The notes beneath the pieces are model-generated. The model did not search any database. It was given only the letters and a program-made list of their open reading frames with translations, and was not told where the DNA came from. A stretch of DNA of 64,000 nt from Niebla homalea. Taxonomy: Eukaryota > Ascomycota > Lecanoromycetes > Lecanorales > Ramalinaceae. This document shows positions 11,161 to 24,932 of the stretch, one piece after another (position 1 is the stretch's first letter; each line of letters opens with the position of its first letter). Both the position numbers and the translations under genes were made by a program. The stretch spans positions 248,001-312,000 of the forward strand of contig JAHGAU010000038.1 of the NCBI GenBank assembly GCA_019925105.1, written 5' to 3'.

Positions 11161-13197
11161 TCACCAAGTCTCCTGTTCCCGATATTAGCATTCCACTCCA
11201 CCTAGCAGGTATTGTGGATGACAAAGACTCACAGCGATGTACTGCCCTCCTTCCCTCTTCTTCGCCCAAAACTCGACAGCCTCCTGCCGCCTCAGATTGC
11301 CCTTATCCATCGCCACATCCACCAACGCTCCCTCCACACCTTCGCCCATCCCCTTGGTGCTCCCGCACACAAACACCCGCCCATCAAGCGCATTGATGAT
11401 GAACCACACCAGATCCGCCTGCTGCCGCACTTCCTCCTGCACATACCTCCCCTCCCCTCTGCCACGGCTCTGCACGACTTTCTTGACCTGCTCCTCCTCC
11501 ACACCCCATTCACCCGAGTATAATTCATCGAGCAAGCTGTCGCGCACGCCCTGGAGCACCCACACTTTATTCGCGCAGTTGGCGGATTTGAGACGGCGTT
11601 GGACGAATCCCCGGAAGGGCGCGATGCCGACGCCGGCACCGATGAGGAGCATGGGCCCATCGGTGACGAATTCGCGGGCCAAGGGGTTGGCCATCAGGCC
11701 GCGGAACATGGGGACGCGGAGGTCCAGCATGGCGGTTGGTTGCCTGATCACTGGTGGCCTCGCCCCCGAGATCAAAGCTGATGAGGAGGAGTAAGCGGCT
11801 TCGGCCTGCTGGATCTGCTTGGCGATGCGTTCGAGGAAACCGGAACCGAGGCCTGTACGGGGCCCGCCGCGCCAGTTGGGCGTTTCGTGCACGGTGACGG
11901 CGATTTCGATGAGGCGGCGGCAGTCCTGGCCAGAACGGGTGCATTCGAGCGAGGGGTCTTGGGAGAGGGAGTAGAAGCGGGGCATCAGGGCGGAGAGAAC
12001 GGATAAGAGGTGGGGTAACGGGGGTTGGGAAGAAGGGAAGGCGCTGAGGAGTTGGGCGAGGGTGATATGAGGGCCGGTGCGGAGGTCGCAGAAGGCGGCT
12101 TGGCCTTGCGCGGAGGAGAGGTAAAGCAGGATTTTCTTCTCATTTGGCTCGGTTGCGTGTTCAGCCAAGAGGCGTAGGAGCGGCTTGGTGGGCGGGTTGC
12201 TCTGGACGTCTGAGCACCATGTCAGGAGTTCGCGGCGTGTGGTCATTAGTTCGCGGGGCTTTTCGTCGCCCCAGATGGTAGGCCAGCGGCCGCCTGTGGT
12301 CTTGAGGATGATGGGTTTGTCGCGGGCAAAGACAGGGATGCCGAGGAGGTGGAGGATTTCATCGACCAGCTCGGTTGAGTTGGGAGCCTGGACTCCAATG
12401 GCGCCGCCGACCACGAAGTCCACATCGCCACTTTCTGCTGGGTAGTCGGTGACATCGAGATCAAAATGATATGTTCGCTTCTCCGCACCAGGCTTTGTCA
12501 ATTCTCGGGCGTGGTGCACTCTGGCCGAGTAGACCTCGTAAGGGGGATGAGGTGTCACATAGCTTGGAGGGTGTTTGTGAACAGTGGAAGCATACGCCTT
12601 CGTATCCTGTGGAGCAGATAGGATAGAGACGGTCTTAGTAGGCAGATCGACGGTGCTCGAGAGCTCGCTGTCCAGACTGAGTGGCCCAAGGTTCAATTGA
12701 AGGCTCCGGAAAGCACCATTGTCAGGCTTGAGGACAGGAATGGCGTCTTTTGAATTTGGGTCTGCCTGTAATGTGTTGGCAAGGCAGCATCCTCCTCCAC
12801 AGCATACTCTTCCTAGTTCCTTGGTCTCTGCTCCACGCCTTGCGGACAGAAGCCGGTGGACATCTTCGGGACTTTGGGAGATGAGGCGGGTAGAAGCGCG
12901 TCTCCTTTTCGGTGTGGATGGAGGATCTTGGAAGCTACTGTCTTCCTCGGCTGGATTTGTCGATGAGGGAGAGACATTATCGACTTGAGGGTCTGTCCCA
13001 GGAGTGCCAGGCGATTCAACTTCGGAGCTAGAAGTATTTCCAAGAGAGAGTAGAGAGGAATTCGGAGATTGCTGAGGATCAATCAGGGTCAAGGTCGGTT
13101 TGAGCATTGGTATGTGTTCTTCAGGTACAGGAATTTCAGGATGAGAAGTCGTGGATCCGCCGATGCACCTATGCTGTTCGTCATGAAGGTGTGTCAT
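11161..13197 (-). CDS. FAD/NADPH oxidoreductase of the diflavin-reductase (CPR-like) type, no flavodoxin domain
   Basis: Two exons: 11233-13197 and a tiny last exon 11161-11172 encoding Glu-Thr-Trp-stop, joined by a 60 bp GT-AG intron; 658 residues. The ATG at 13197 is the first in frame. Residues ~1-215 are disordered and Ser/Pro-rich. Then follow a CPR-type FAD-binding module (YSARVHHARELT; MPRFYSLSQDP, resembling the FAD-binding RxYS motif; TGLGSGFLERIA), the nucleotide-binding loop LIGAGVGIAPFRGF (about 518-531), and the NADPH-site motif VFVCGSTKGMGEGV (about 610). The terminal Trp supplied by exon 2 matches the aromatic residue that stacks on FAD in this family. A flavodoxin (FMN) domain, as in CPR or sulfite reductase, is absent. 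Its physiological electron acceptor is unknown. Confidence 0.85.
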
Positions 13198-14104
13198 TGT
13201 CACTGTGCGGTGTGTGAAGCAAGAGTGGCGAAGGGTAGGGGCTATGGATGCTCGATTGTCAGTCTAGGATCACTTAAGGAATACGAGTCTGAGGATGTGA
13301 TGTAAGGAAGGAGACCTACGTGGCCGACGAAAACGCTGTGTATGCACCAGCTCCGACGTAGATGTTATTGGGACTTTGCGGGGAAGAGGCGAAAGTCGGA
13401 GCGCATAAAGAAAAGCATTGAGAGAATGCACGGTGGGAAAGCGCGTCCAATCGACTTCCTGGAGAGAGTCCTGTTTTCTGAAAATGATCTATAGCATGCT
13501 TCAGAAGGATGGAAGTTTTGAGAATTAATTAATGTTGCTTCCCAATGGATGACATAGTGATTTATCATAGTAGACTTATGTCACTCCATCTCATACCTTA
13601 TCATATCAGATCCGTTTTAAAAAGACCGAGGAGAACATTGAGCGGAGAGCGGAGGCTAATGACCGAGGGGGACGCGGGAAATCACCGACTGCAGCCCAAT
13701 CTGCAGCCCTTTAAGCCTTCTGACTTCCGAGATCTTTTGCTTATTGCACGTGAGGGTATGAGAGGCAAAGTTGAGGAAGCTTTTGAATTGGAACAAGTAT
13801 TACTACATTAATCAAAAAGCAATTTGGCTGTTCATCGCTAGTAACTAACAGGGGATATATCTCGCCAGCACCGCCCAAAGAAACGCCCACCTCAGCGTAG
13901 ATAATCAGACACGAATTGACATCCTTGCTGCTCTCATTCTGAGGATCCTCAAGCTTCTTGAAGCATGTCTGTGGCCATCCTCGACTTTTCCCCATCTCAG
14001 GTCGCTTCCTCGTCATTGGCTCCTTGCTACGCACTGGTAGCATCGTCTGTCCTCCTCCTGTGTCTTTCTGCAGCACCACAGGAAATCTTCATTCTGAGGG
14101 TATC
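13198..14104. other. intergenic spacer
   Basis: About 900 bases with no supported gene. It contains the promoter of the FAD oxidoreductase on the left and the 3' end of the large repeat protein on the right. Open frames here overlap each other on both strands and show no conserved motif. Confidence 0.4.
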
Positions 14105-17100
14105 CTACAGCTCATCTTTCGCCTTCCCTGTCGCTTGAGCAACAACACTGCTCACGCTTCCCGCCATCTCTCCTGCTTTGACTTGCACCGCATCAGCCGC
14201 ATCTCCGAATGTAGCCCCCATCTCTGCCATCTTGGCCCGCGCGCTTTCTACCGCTTCCATCAGCTTGGCCTGCGCACTTTCCACTGCCCCCTTCTCAGGC
14301 CCATAGACTGCCTCCTTGATCTTTTGCCGCGTTGCCTCGACTGCTTCATGGCCCTGAGCGATCTTGTCAGTCATTACAGAGCTCACGCTGTCGTATGCTT
14401 CATTGGCAGCACTGGTCACGCTGGCCGTCGCTCCTGTGGCAGTGGTACCGTAGATGGCAGCGGCAATAGCATCCGAGGCTGAAGCAGCGATCTCCGACAT
14501 GGATTTCTGCGCCGAGTCCAAATAGCTTGGCTGCGTGCCATAGACGGCCTCGGACGCTTTGACCGAGGCGGAAGAAGCTGCGCTCGCCGCCGCGGATGTC
14601 GCCTTTTCGTACGTACCCTTTTGCGTGCCATACATTTGTTTGCTAGCTTCCTCAACAGCAGCACCAAATTGCTCGTTGGCAGCCGCAATAATAGCCTCCA
14701 CAGTCGCTGGAGGAGTGAAGGTGCCGGTAACGGCGGAGCTGACGGAGGCATAGGCTTCAGACGCGTAGCTCGATGCTGAGGCTACGGGTCCGGTGTAGTA
14801 GGCCGAGCTCAGGCGATTCATCACTGATTCGGTAAAATCAGGCTCTCGACCAGAGACGAGTTCCGAGAAGAGCTCGGCAATGGCTGCGTATTGGGTAGCG
14901 GCAGCTTCGGTGGCCTGGGCAGCATAAGAATTCGCCTGGTCCAACACAGAAGAGTGGAAGGGGGTTGGAGCGCCATAGACTTGCTCGCTGGCCTTTGAGA
15001 CAAGGTTCTCCCAATTCGCTGAGGCTGCAGACGCCATCGACTCCGCGCTTCCAGTGCGGGTGCCATATACACCCGAACTTGCGGCTGCCGAGGCGGACAG
15101 CAAGGAGGCCGATGCTGCCGAAAGAGCTGCATTGTAACCCGAGGAAGCCGAATCGATGACGCTCTGCGCTGGTGGTTTGCTTGTTTTGCCAGCCACTGAA
15201 CTTACAGAGCTGAGAACCTGATCCAGCCTGTTAGAAGCTTGCGAGACTGCGTTGCTATACTTGAATTGCGCATCGCTCATCACACCTTGGTACACAGGCG
15301 CAGGTGTACCGTAAATCTTTTCTGATGCGGCGCTGGCTAGACTTTGATGAGCAGGCAGCTCACTGCCGTAGACTGCTCCAGATGCAGCTTGGACAAATTC
15401 TGAATACCGTTCATGAGCAAGGCCAACAGCTTCGTAGTACCTACGCTGGCCTTCCTGAACATACTGTTGATGCACAGGCGTTGGCGTAGCACCTACAGCC
15501 GTTTTCGCACTCTCGTACTGAGCAGAAGCAAGCGCTAGGCTGTCTGCGAGTCTTGAAGAGGCCATTGCTGAGATCGACTCAATTACACCTTGACTTGGAC
15601 CGTAGATAGCTTCACTCGCAGCCTTAGTTGCAGATACACGTTGTGCACCCGCAGCGCCGATTATGCTGGAGTAGCGCGAGCTTGCGTCGGACATGAACTT
15701 CTCATAACCTGGCGTTGATGTGACTCCCATGGCCGTCCTGGCAGACTCTAGCTGTGACGACGCAGCTGCCATGGCGCTCGAATACTGCGCATTCGCAGCT
15801 GACACGATTTGCTGCTGCGAACTGCCAGAGACCTTGGTCGAAGCGGCGCTGATTGCGTCTTGCAAATGTCCGTTAGCAGCGTTCAGGGCGGCCGAGTAGG
15901 CACTGTCCACTGATGCAAACATCTCCTTATGGACAGGCTTTGGTTCGCCTGTGATCCTTGCTGAAACGATCGACTGTGCATGTGAGTAGTGCTCATGGGC
16001 CCTTGAAACCGCGTCATTGTACGCCGAGGAAGCCTTTGCGGCTGCTGTCTGCGTTAGCGGTGCCGGTTCTCCATAAAGCATTGAAGAAGCTCTACTCCGG
16101 ATATATTAGCCAATGTCGATCGAGTCTGGCTGTGTGGGTCTATACTTACGCAGCATCAGCTTCAGCATATTTGCCAGATGCCACACTCGATGCGCTTTCC
16201 ACAGTACCTTGTTGAGTGCCATATAGGACACTTGACGCAGCAGCCAGGGCTTTCGAATACTGGTCATTAGCAACTGAGGACGCGCTCTCGACTGTCCCTT
16301 TCGTCTTAGCCGCTCCGAATATCGCTTCGCTCACAGCCTTTGTAGCTTCTGCAAATTGTTCACCAGCTGAATCGGCCACGCTTTGGACCTTTTCTGAGAA
16401 AGTGGTTCCTTCGTCAATGACTTCATCCATGATGGGCTTTTGACCTTTCACTTCCTGCGCCATTGCTCCTCCATAGACTTTCTTTGATGCCTTACTCGCC
16501 ATGGAAGCGGCACTGGAGCTCATAATGCTCCCGCTGCTACCGGCTTCATCCGCAATAAAAGATGACGAACTGGAGGCTGCATCTGAGATCAAGCTAGCTG
16601 CTTCACTGGCCCTTTCTGAAACTTGCGAAGCGCCTGATTCGTATGCTCGTGTTGAAGTTCCCAATACTGACTCACTGGCGTCAGAAGCAATTACCCTTGC
16701 CTTTCCTGAAGCTACAGAGATAATACTCTCCGGCTTGGACTGAGCTGTGCCCATCACTGCTTGACTCATGCCCTCAGCGGCTTTTGAGGAGACCTGCTCA
16801 ACATGTCCAGGTTCTGTGCCGAGAACTACAGAGGAAGCCTCGGACGCCAGACCTGAAGGCTTCTCCTCAACAACGGAAGTGACTGACTCCATGGTGCCTG
16901 GGGATGTTCCAGCAACCTGCTCGCTCGCGGAAGATGCAATGTCTGAAGCCTTTCCCACGACTCTTTGAGCACCTGCCGCAGCAGCGGCGGGGATGATCTT
17001 TGTGCTGAAATCCTCTGAATCGTCTTGAGCCTGGATCTTCCATTCTCCGACGCCCTTCAAACGGCCAAGCTCCTTGGCTGCTTCTTCTGCGGCTGTCATA

Positions 17101-18742
17101 CCCTTCGCCTCCACGTCATCACTTGCGATCAGTGATTGCTGGAGGCCAGGATGACTTTTGGCAACTCCGTTGACTCTATTGTGCCACTCATCGAAGGATT
17201 TCTTGACCTCGTGATACTTCGACCAGTCCTTGTACGTTACGCCTTCCATGTGTGCCCATTTCATGCCGATCTCTTGCAAGCCAAGGTCTCTAATGTTGTC
17301 AATGACTTCCAAGGTTGAGTTTGAAGCAGCTGATACCAGGGAATGCGTCTCGTGGTCGAAATGCTCTTTCCAGTCGCGCAGAGCCTGAGCCTTCTGTTTG
17401 ATTGCCAAGCCAGCTGCTCGAGTGGCTTTTGACAAATTGCTGCGTGCTTTGGTCACACTTTCCTCGTTGGCTTCCTCCGGTAGGCTTCGCACGATAGAAA
17501 TGATTTCCGTCTTCAACTTGGTGACCTCTGAGCTAATGCTCTCTTCCAATTGGATTATGAGCGCATGGCCAGTTCCACCAACCTGACTATTGATTTGGCG
17601 ATCCGTAATCTCTTTGACACGCTCTTTGAGATCCTCCATGCCTTTATCCGCAGCCTTGGCAAACTTATCCTGCCAGTTCTTCAGATCATCCTCAATCTTG
17701 GCGCGGATCTGCTCGGCTTCTTGTTCGGGAGTCATAGATGGAGTGGAAGAAGGAGAGATGGTGGGAGCAGCTGAGGCGATGGAAGTCGAGATGGAGGGGT
17801 GCGCAGATGAAGCTGTTGAAATAAGAGAAGTGCTCTCATCATTCTTCATGGCGGCCTTCACCTTTCGACTGTCGCGGTATCGGCCCAGCCTCTCACTGAT
17901 TCTGACGAGCTGAGGTTCAACATTTTCGCCGTATAATATTCGAAGCTTTGGCCAAATCATTCGGTTAAAGAAGACAACGCTTGACGTCCACGCGTACTCG
18001 GCACGTGGCAAGGCGGTTTCCATGACAAGGGCATAGGTGGATTGATAGGCTTTGTCAAAGTATGGACGAACCGAGCCGTATGTTGGGAGTATGTGGGTAT
18101 TATAAACTTGATATACGTTCTCACGGCTGGCGGTGACATAGGGGACTGCAGCGGCTGAAGCCTTGTCGACATGAGGCGCGAGATTGGAGTCGTATTGTTT
18201 CTTTGCCTCCAGCTGAGCAGTATCGACCTGAGGTTTCAAGACCTTTTCCCATTTGTCTTGGCTGAACCTTTGTGCCTGTTCCACCTTGGGTGCTCCATAT
18301 GTAGAGTAATATTCTTTGCTATAGCGTGCTGCCGGTACGAACACTTGCTCGTTGACCTTGTTCCAGTAAGGGATCACCTTTTCGACACCTTGAGCCGCGT
18401 ATGCCTCGTAGTAGGGCTCCACGTAAGGCGAAGCGTATGACTTGACATTTAGAATCGGTCTACAGACTTTGGGTGAGTCTGGTTTGAGGTCACTAGAAGT
18501 TGAAGGGCACCGAAAGAGGGCGGTGATGATGGTGTACCACAGTAACAGTCTAATCGAATGCTGTTAGTCTCTTGTAGATGTCAATAGGATGGGCAGCAAT
18601 ACCTAGAGGTCCAGCTGACGGTACGTGCAGCTAGGCTTGTCGACGCTGGCCGACTTTTGGGAATGGGGCTGATAAGGTGTCCATTTGGTTTGCCTTTGCC
18701 TCTCGAGGGCTCTAGAGGCTTTCCATTCTGTTCTGTAGCCAT
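14105..18742 (-). CDS. membrane-anchored repeat protein of the fungal family often labelled 'hoxa13'
   Basis: Three exons: 18603-18742, 16150-18549 and 14105-16091, with 53 and 58 bp introns; 1,508 residues. It is not a homeobox protein. The N-terminus is basic, then one membrane segment spans the first splice junction (LLLWYTIITALF, about 48-59). Next come ~150 residues of Tyr/Pro-rich helical repeats (PYYEAYAAQ, PYWNKVNEQ, EYYSTYGAPKVEQ), a coiled-coil central region, and from about residue 530 to the end many Ala/Ser-rich repeats that each carry YG-T/P/E (such as AIFGAA, AVYGTQ, QVYGAP) spaced by amphipathic helix. Function unknown; the architecture suggests an ER or organelle membrane anchor with a long amphipathic tail. 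It is divergent from Doa10, an ER protein, which may be coincidence. Confidence 0.8.
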
Positions 18743-19525
18743 CTCTCCTCTAGCTCGCGTAGAGCGCAGACCAAAGCGCGCTCAGCGCGGGTCCTGGATT
18801 TTGCACTGATTCGCTTGCCAGTCCAACGGCTTTACGTTTTCCAATTCGAAGAGCCTCTGAGCCAGATCAGCCTCCAGACGTTCTACAATCGGATTTTCCG
18901 TGTTTGCAGCGTGGAATTTGGATGCTTTTGAAGCAAAGAAGAAATGATGCTGCAGCAGCAAGTAAAGCTGCGGGAGATAACCCCGTTTGGCCTATCAGAG
19001 AAAAAGATGCTGTCGTTTGATAGGTCGCGTGCAAGGCAACCTGAATCGTAGCACACTCGGACCTGGCGATGATGAGGGCGATCTCACACTCGTGAATGTT
19101 TTACTGCTCGCCGTTCAGGAGAGTTTGGCGCAATTTAATTCACATGGCAGCCATGCGTTTGTTCCTTCCAAATCCTGGTTCTGACGATTTAGAAATTAGA
19201 ATTCCTACGTCTACTTCGATAGGGAAGGTGTGCCGGGCGTGACCCAAATCATCAACCAATCGTCATCGTGCTTTTGGACACTTCGAATTGCAACAACCGC
19301 GGGGGACCAGGGATCTTTTCTTTTGAGTCATCACATCCTACAGACTGCGATCCCTTCTAGGGACGCGGACTCAAGAATTCCGATGGAGACTATGGTCAAG
19401 TGTGAAGCATGCGCTGAGCCTCCTCAAATCATGTTTGCCTTGTGCATGGGCTTCTTTCATCATGCCGGTTGATTTACATGCCTGGGATCTGTTTCCTTGA
19501 CTCCTCAACACTTTGAGATATCATC
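18743..19525. promoter_or_regulatory. divergent promoter region between repeat protein and Doa10
   Basis: 783 bp between two divergent start codons (18742 minus, 19526 plus). A CCAAT box lies at 19256-19260 on the plus strand, which could serve the Doa10 side. No other named element is claimed. Confidence 0.5.
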
Positions 19526-22500
19526 ATGGACGCCAATGACGACCGGAATGCGGGCACGAGTCCTGAAGCTCAGCACTCTCTGAATGGAATCGAATCGCCT
19601 GACATCATGAACGACCCTGCCTATGAGACGAATCCACAGCAAAAGGACAAATCCGCGGAAGATGTGAATACTTGCCGTATCTGCCGGGGAGAGGGTACTA
19701 AAGAGGAGGAGCTGTTCTACCCGTGCAAGTGCAGTGGGAGCATCAAGTTTGTGCACCAGAGCTGTCTGATGGTCTGGCTGTCCCACTCTCATAAGAAACA
19801 CTGTGAACTCTGCAAGACTCCTTTTCGCTTCACGAAATTGTATGACGCCCATATGCCAAACTCTGTCCCCGTCCCAATCTTTCTTCGCCAAGCTGTGCTT
19901 CATACATGGAACAGCCTTTCGACATGGGCGCGCATGCACCTGGTTGCTTTTGTCTGGGGTTTATGGTTACCGTGGTGCATAAGGGCTGTCTGGCGTGGCC
20001 TATTCTGGCTTGGTGACGGGGGCTGGGTCGACTGGAAGAAACGGAGTCTACAAGATGCCCATGAACTGCTGCAAAGACAGATGGCGACGACACGCACGAG
20101 CTCCTTAGCTGAGTCTTCTCCAGCATCCCGAGAGGAATTCGCATCCACAACACTTTTCAATCTGACTACCAGTCTGCAAGGGCCCTGGCCGCCCATAAAG
20201 GAAATGCTCATCAATTCCCGGTTCGAGCCGATCACTCTGAAATTATTCAAATGGCTTTATCGTCAAATGTCCCAGAATCACGGCTCTCCGGGCACGGCGC
20301 TCTCGATGAATAATGTAACATCTGCACCGGACCCATCGGCTCGCTCACCATCCTGGCTTTCCGATCTTCCCCTGTTGAGATCTCCAACTCGCTCGCAGCT
20401 TCTCAACGATATCATTCTCGATACCGTGGAAGGTGCACTGATCACGCTACTGGTAGTGATCGGTTTTATATTGGTCTTTCTCATTCGAGAGTGGGTGACG
20501 CAGCAGCAGCAGAATCTCCTCATAGGTCAGGAAGGTAACCAGCGCGCTATCTTACCGCCCCATGCCGCTGCTCAAGCACAGGCTCGAGAAGGTCGTCGTC
20601 CAGATGAAGTGCCAGCGGGCGACGACGCTCAAGGTGACGCTGCGGATGACGCTGGTGCGAACGGTATGGATGCCCCACGTCGAGAAGGAAGAGTATTCGC
20701 GCGACCCAGGCGACGACTCCAACGCCGTGCCACGCTTCCCGAGGGTCAAGATCCAGCCCGTCCGAATGATAACAACATCAATACTGCCGATAGCAAGGTG
20801 ACAAATCCCGCTATGAGAGAGCCATCCTTGTCTTCTCACCCGACGAGTGATGAGTCCGGATCGATTCAGCGACCAGCAATGCCTAATCGAGGTGTGATTG
20901 CTCGCGCAGTGGAGATAAGGCGGAATCTCGAGGAGTTCCCTCAACCACCATCAGATCAGGTAGGCTCAGGAGTAGATGTCTTCAAAGATCTCTGGAGTCG
21001 ATCTGGGCAAAACCCGTCCAAGGTCTTGGACATCATCGAAGAAGAGGGACGGGGTGAGGAGCTCCGCTGGATCGTCCCGTTCATGAGGAAATTGGAGGGT
21101 TCTCCTATAGGCTCCCCATTGACGCGCATGACCCCCAACTCGGCCCCTCATGATGGAGGCATACTTGAGCAGCTAGACAAGATTGATCTTCCGACGAAGA
21201 AGGAGGCCAGAAGCCCTGAGACAGATCACAAGGGGACATTGGAGGAGGGAACAGTAGATGAGCACCGCCTGCCCCACTATTCTCCCACCTCTCAGACTGC
21301 TGAAGAACCCCTGACTCGACATAATAAAAGTGAAATCCACCAAACGGCACAGCCGAATGCAACAACGGAGGGTTTTGGCCAAAATGCAATTGAAGACAAC
21401 AGATCGTTCGCCCCGGAGGAATTATCTGAGCCAGCGCTTTTGAATCCTACGCAAGGCTCATCAAACATCACAGATCAAATTCCACCTCTAATTCCCGTCG
21501 ACGGAGGCCCAGCACAGGAATCAGGATCATCACACCCAAACGAGGGTATACATCAGGATGCAAATGACACAGCGGCGCCCTTAGATGAGACTGAGGAACA
21601 TGCAATGATGGCTGAGCCTCCAGTAGCCGAAAGTTCCATGTGGGAGAAGCTTCTCGACTTCATGTGGGGTGGTGTGGCGGCTCCGCCAGATTTGGTCGTT
21701 GATCCAGCTGCAGACGAAGAGCACGTTGTGAATGACCTTGCCAATGAAGCCCCCTTCGTTCCAATAGTCCCCCGGCAACGCAGAGCGCCAGCTCGGAACG
21801 ACGCAGCAAATCCCGCCCAGGATCCTGATGTAGCAGCAGCAGCAGCAGCAGGAGCAGCAGCAGCACAGGGAGGTCTGGACCCCAACGCTGGCGAAGGGAT
21901 TGATGAAATTGAGGACATGGAAGGCGTTATGGAACTGATGGGAATGCAAGGTCCGATCATTGGGTTGATACAGAACGGCATGTTTTGCGCTTTGTTGATT
22001 GCGCTCACGATCGCGGCAGCGTTATGGCTACCATACATGCTGGGAAAGCTGTTCATCATCATGCTAGCTCAGCCACTCAATGTGCTTATGCAGCCTCTCC
22101 GGGTATTTTCAACCATTGCGGACATGGTCGTTGACTTTGGTATCTTCTTTGTGGGATGCCTATGGTATTGGACCGACAGCGCCTTTAGTGTGTTGTGTTC
22201 ACCAGTCATCTGGACGATACCTCAGCTTCGGCATCTGGCAGGAACCAAGCTTTTGGCGATCACAGCCCGGGATTACGCTGAACGTGCTCTTGCAAGGCTT
22301 GCCGTGGCGTCTATGGATAACAGCGAGATTCTCTCTCGCACTTTGGACATTCCGAAATTCTCTGTCGTCGCACACGAGTCCTTACATCAGCTGCAAAGGC
22401 AAGCAGTCTCCTCACTCGAATGGGTCCTTCAAAGAGGCTCGGATGTGCTACTGTTTGTGAGCCAAGAGCAAAGCATTTCTGAAATGCTTGGAGCATCGTT

Positions 22501-24932
22501 GAATGTGGGCAACACTTACCTTGAAAGATTCCTCTCGGTGCTCAGAATATCGCTCAATCTTGGACCAAGCCTTTTGCGAATCAATCCGATGAGAATCAGC
22601 TTTCCCAGGTCTTTTCGAACCACCCTGTTTGACTACACCTTAGCCGAGTGGGGCGGCAGAGACAGGACTATAGCGATCATTGGTGGCTATCTGTTCCTGG
22701 CTTTACTCGGCATCATCTATCTTCGCGTTGCTGCTGCAATAAGGGGTACAAATAGAAACGGGAAAGTTGACACTGTGCTTGCGGATATCTTATATCAAGC
22801 CGGTGGAGTCACCAAGGTGGTGTTCATCATCAGCATCGAGATGATGCTTTTTCCTTTATATTGCGGGGTGCTGCTTGATGTCGCCCTACTACCTCTGTTC
22901 GGGAACGCTTCTTTCATGTCAAGGATCGAGTTCACAATGGCATCCACCAGCACATCGCTGTTCATACACTGGTTCATAGGCACTTGCTACATGTTTCATT
23001 TCGCATTGTTCGTGTCAATGTGCCGAAAGATCTTCAGGTCTGGTGTTTTATGTAAGATCATTCCCTAGCCGTCTCTCGTGCAAACAATGACTGACCATGT
23101 TTGTAGTCTTCATCCGTGATCCTGATGATCCAACCTTCCACCCCGTGCGGGATGTGCTGGAACGCAGTGTCTCTACGCAGCTTTACAAGATCTCTTTCAG
23201 TGCACTTGTGTACGGGGGACTCGTGATCTTCTGTCTCGGGGGCGTGGTCTGGGGCATCGCTTCGACTCCTGCGAGCGTCTTTCCCATTCAGTGGTCTTCA
23301 AGCGAGCCGCTCCTGGAGTTTCCCATCGATCTCATTCTTTACAACTTCCTCATGCCCCTGGCGGTCAAATTCTTCAAACCCTCGGTCGGTCTTACAAGCC
23401 TCTATCGTTGGTGGTTCCGAAGGTGCGCTCGATGGCTCCGCTTGACCGACTTTTTATTCGGCGAAGGGTCATTCGATGAGCGGAGAAGTCAAATCAGACA
23501 GAAGTGGAGTGAGTGGTTTTCAACAAAGAAGCGGAGTCCTCCAAAGCCCGCTGCACTCATTGAGTATGAGGGCATGAAGGAGGAAGCTGAGAATGGTGTC
23601 CGAGACGGCAGATTTGTCCAGGCTCCGAATTCAGACTCGGTTCGCATTCCAAAAGGTCAATCCACTTTCATCGACCTGGACAAAGATCACCAGCCAGTCC
23701 ATCAGTCGGCAGATACATTGCAAGCTTTTGAAGGGCGAGATCAGATTACTCATCAATTTAGGAAGGTCTACATCCCGCCCTTCTTCCGACTACGCATGAT
23801 TGCCTTTGTGGCCTTGGTCTGGCTTTTCGCAGCCGGCACTGGTGTCTCGGTCACGATATTGCCACTCGTTCTTGGACGTAGCATTCTTTCGCTTCTTGTG
23901 CCTGGCTATCTGCGCATGAACGACATATACGCATTCTCGGTAGGGATCTACATCCTTGGACCATTGCTCCTCACCTTCCTGCACCGCCAGCGCATCTTAT
24001 CCTTCTTCCGTCTGAAGTTGACACCCGGATCTACAAACATCAAGGACCTTGCTCTGCAATCATGGCAGATCGCTCAACGAGCACTTGGTCTCCTATACGT
24101 TTACTCCGCTTTGGCGATCCTCCTCCCCGCTCTTGTCTCTCTCATCATTCAATGCTACATGATCATTCCACTTCAGACATATGTTACCACACATCCAGCA
24201 TTCATTGACGCCGTCAATGCCACTGACCAATCCATTGTTCCCTCAAATTCAACATCCATATCCGACTCCACCAATTCAGCATCGCCAATTCTTACCTCTA
24301 CTCCCATCATCTATCTACTCCAAGACTGGACCCTTGGCATCCTCTACGTCAAAATCTTCGTCCGCCTGATTCTTTGGTCTGCACCTTCTCGCCCTGCCAC
24401 CGCCCTCCGCGCAGTAACCCGCAATGGCTACCTCAACCCAAACATCTGGCTCGCAACACGCGGCTTCATCCTTCCTGCTATCCTGGGTATGGGCGTTGTT
24501 CTCGTGTCACCCCTAGGCCTTGCATGGCTCGCTCTCCAGAATCCGGCATTGGCCGAGAAAGTGGCAAAGGATGCAGTGGCGAAGGAGAATATCTACCGCT
24601 ACGCCTATCCATTTGTTGCGGGCATGGTTGCTGTAGGAATGGTGCTGTGGGCGATGCTGAAGGCGTTTGGCAGGTGGAGGAAGAAGGTCAAGGACGAGGT
24701 CTACTTGATTGGGGAGCGGTTGCACAACTATGGGGAGGCGAAAAGGAAACAGAGAGCGAATGATGAGAAGCGCAAGATGAAGGGCAAGGGGAAGGCAAGG
24801 GAACCGGCGGCCGAGAGAGGCCCTCATGTCGGTGTAGCTGATGACCAGCAGGATTCATCAGCTCCTGAAAGCAAAGGCAAGGCGAACGAAATCGTCGAAC
24901 GGCCCCTGCTCGAGAGCACGCCAACAGCTTGA
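19526..24932 (+). CDS. ERAD E3 ubiquitin ligase Doa10/Ssm4 (MARCH6 type)
   Basis: Two exons, 19526-23051 and 23107-24932, with a 55 bp intron; 1,783 residues. The N-terminal RING-CH finger is complete in C4HC3 order: Cys50, Cys53, Cys67, Cys69, His77, Cys80, Cys93, Cys96. Doa10 sits in the ER and inner nuclear membrane and ubiquitinates misfolded or degron-bearing proteins for proteasomal destruction. After the RING come a membrane segment pair, a long acidic disordered loop (with a poly-Ala tract near residue 775), then many hydrophobic segments through both exons, as in the 14-span family. Splicing restores SGVLFFIRDPDDP, a conserved fungal Doa10 motif. The C-terminal tail is Lys/Arg-rich. 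It is longer than yeast Doa10 (about 1,300 residues), mainly from the loop after the RING. Confidence 0.95.

Noticed and set aside
14105..18742. Homeobox gene (the 'hoxa13' label)
   Set aside because: No homeodomain residues anywhere; the label is a common misannotation of this fungal repeat-protein family.
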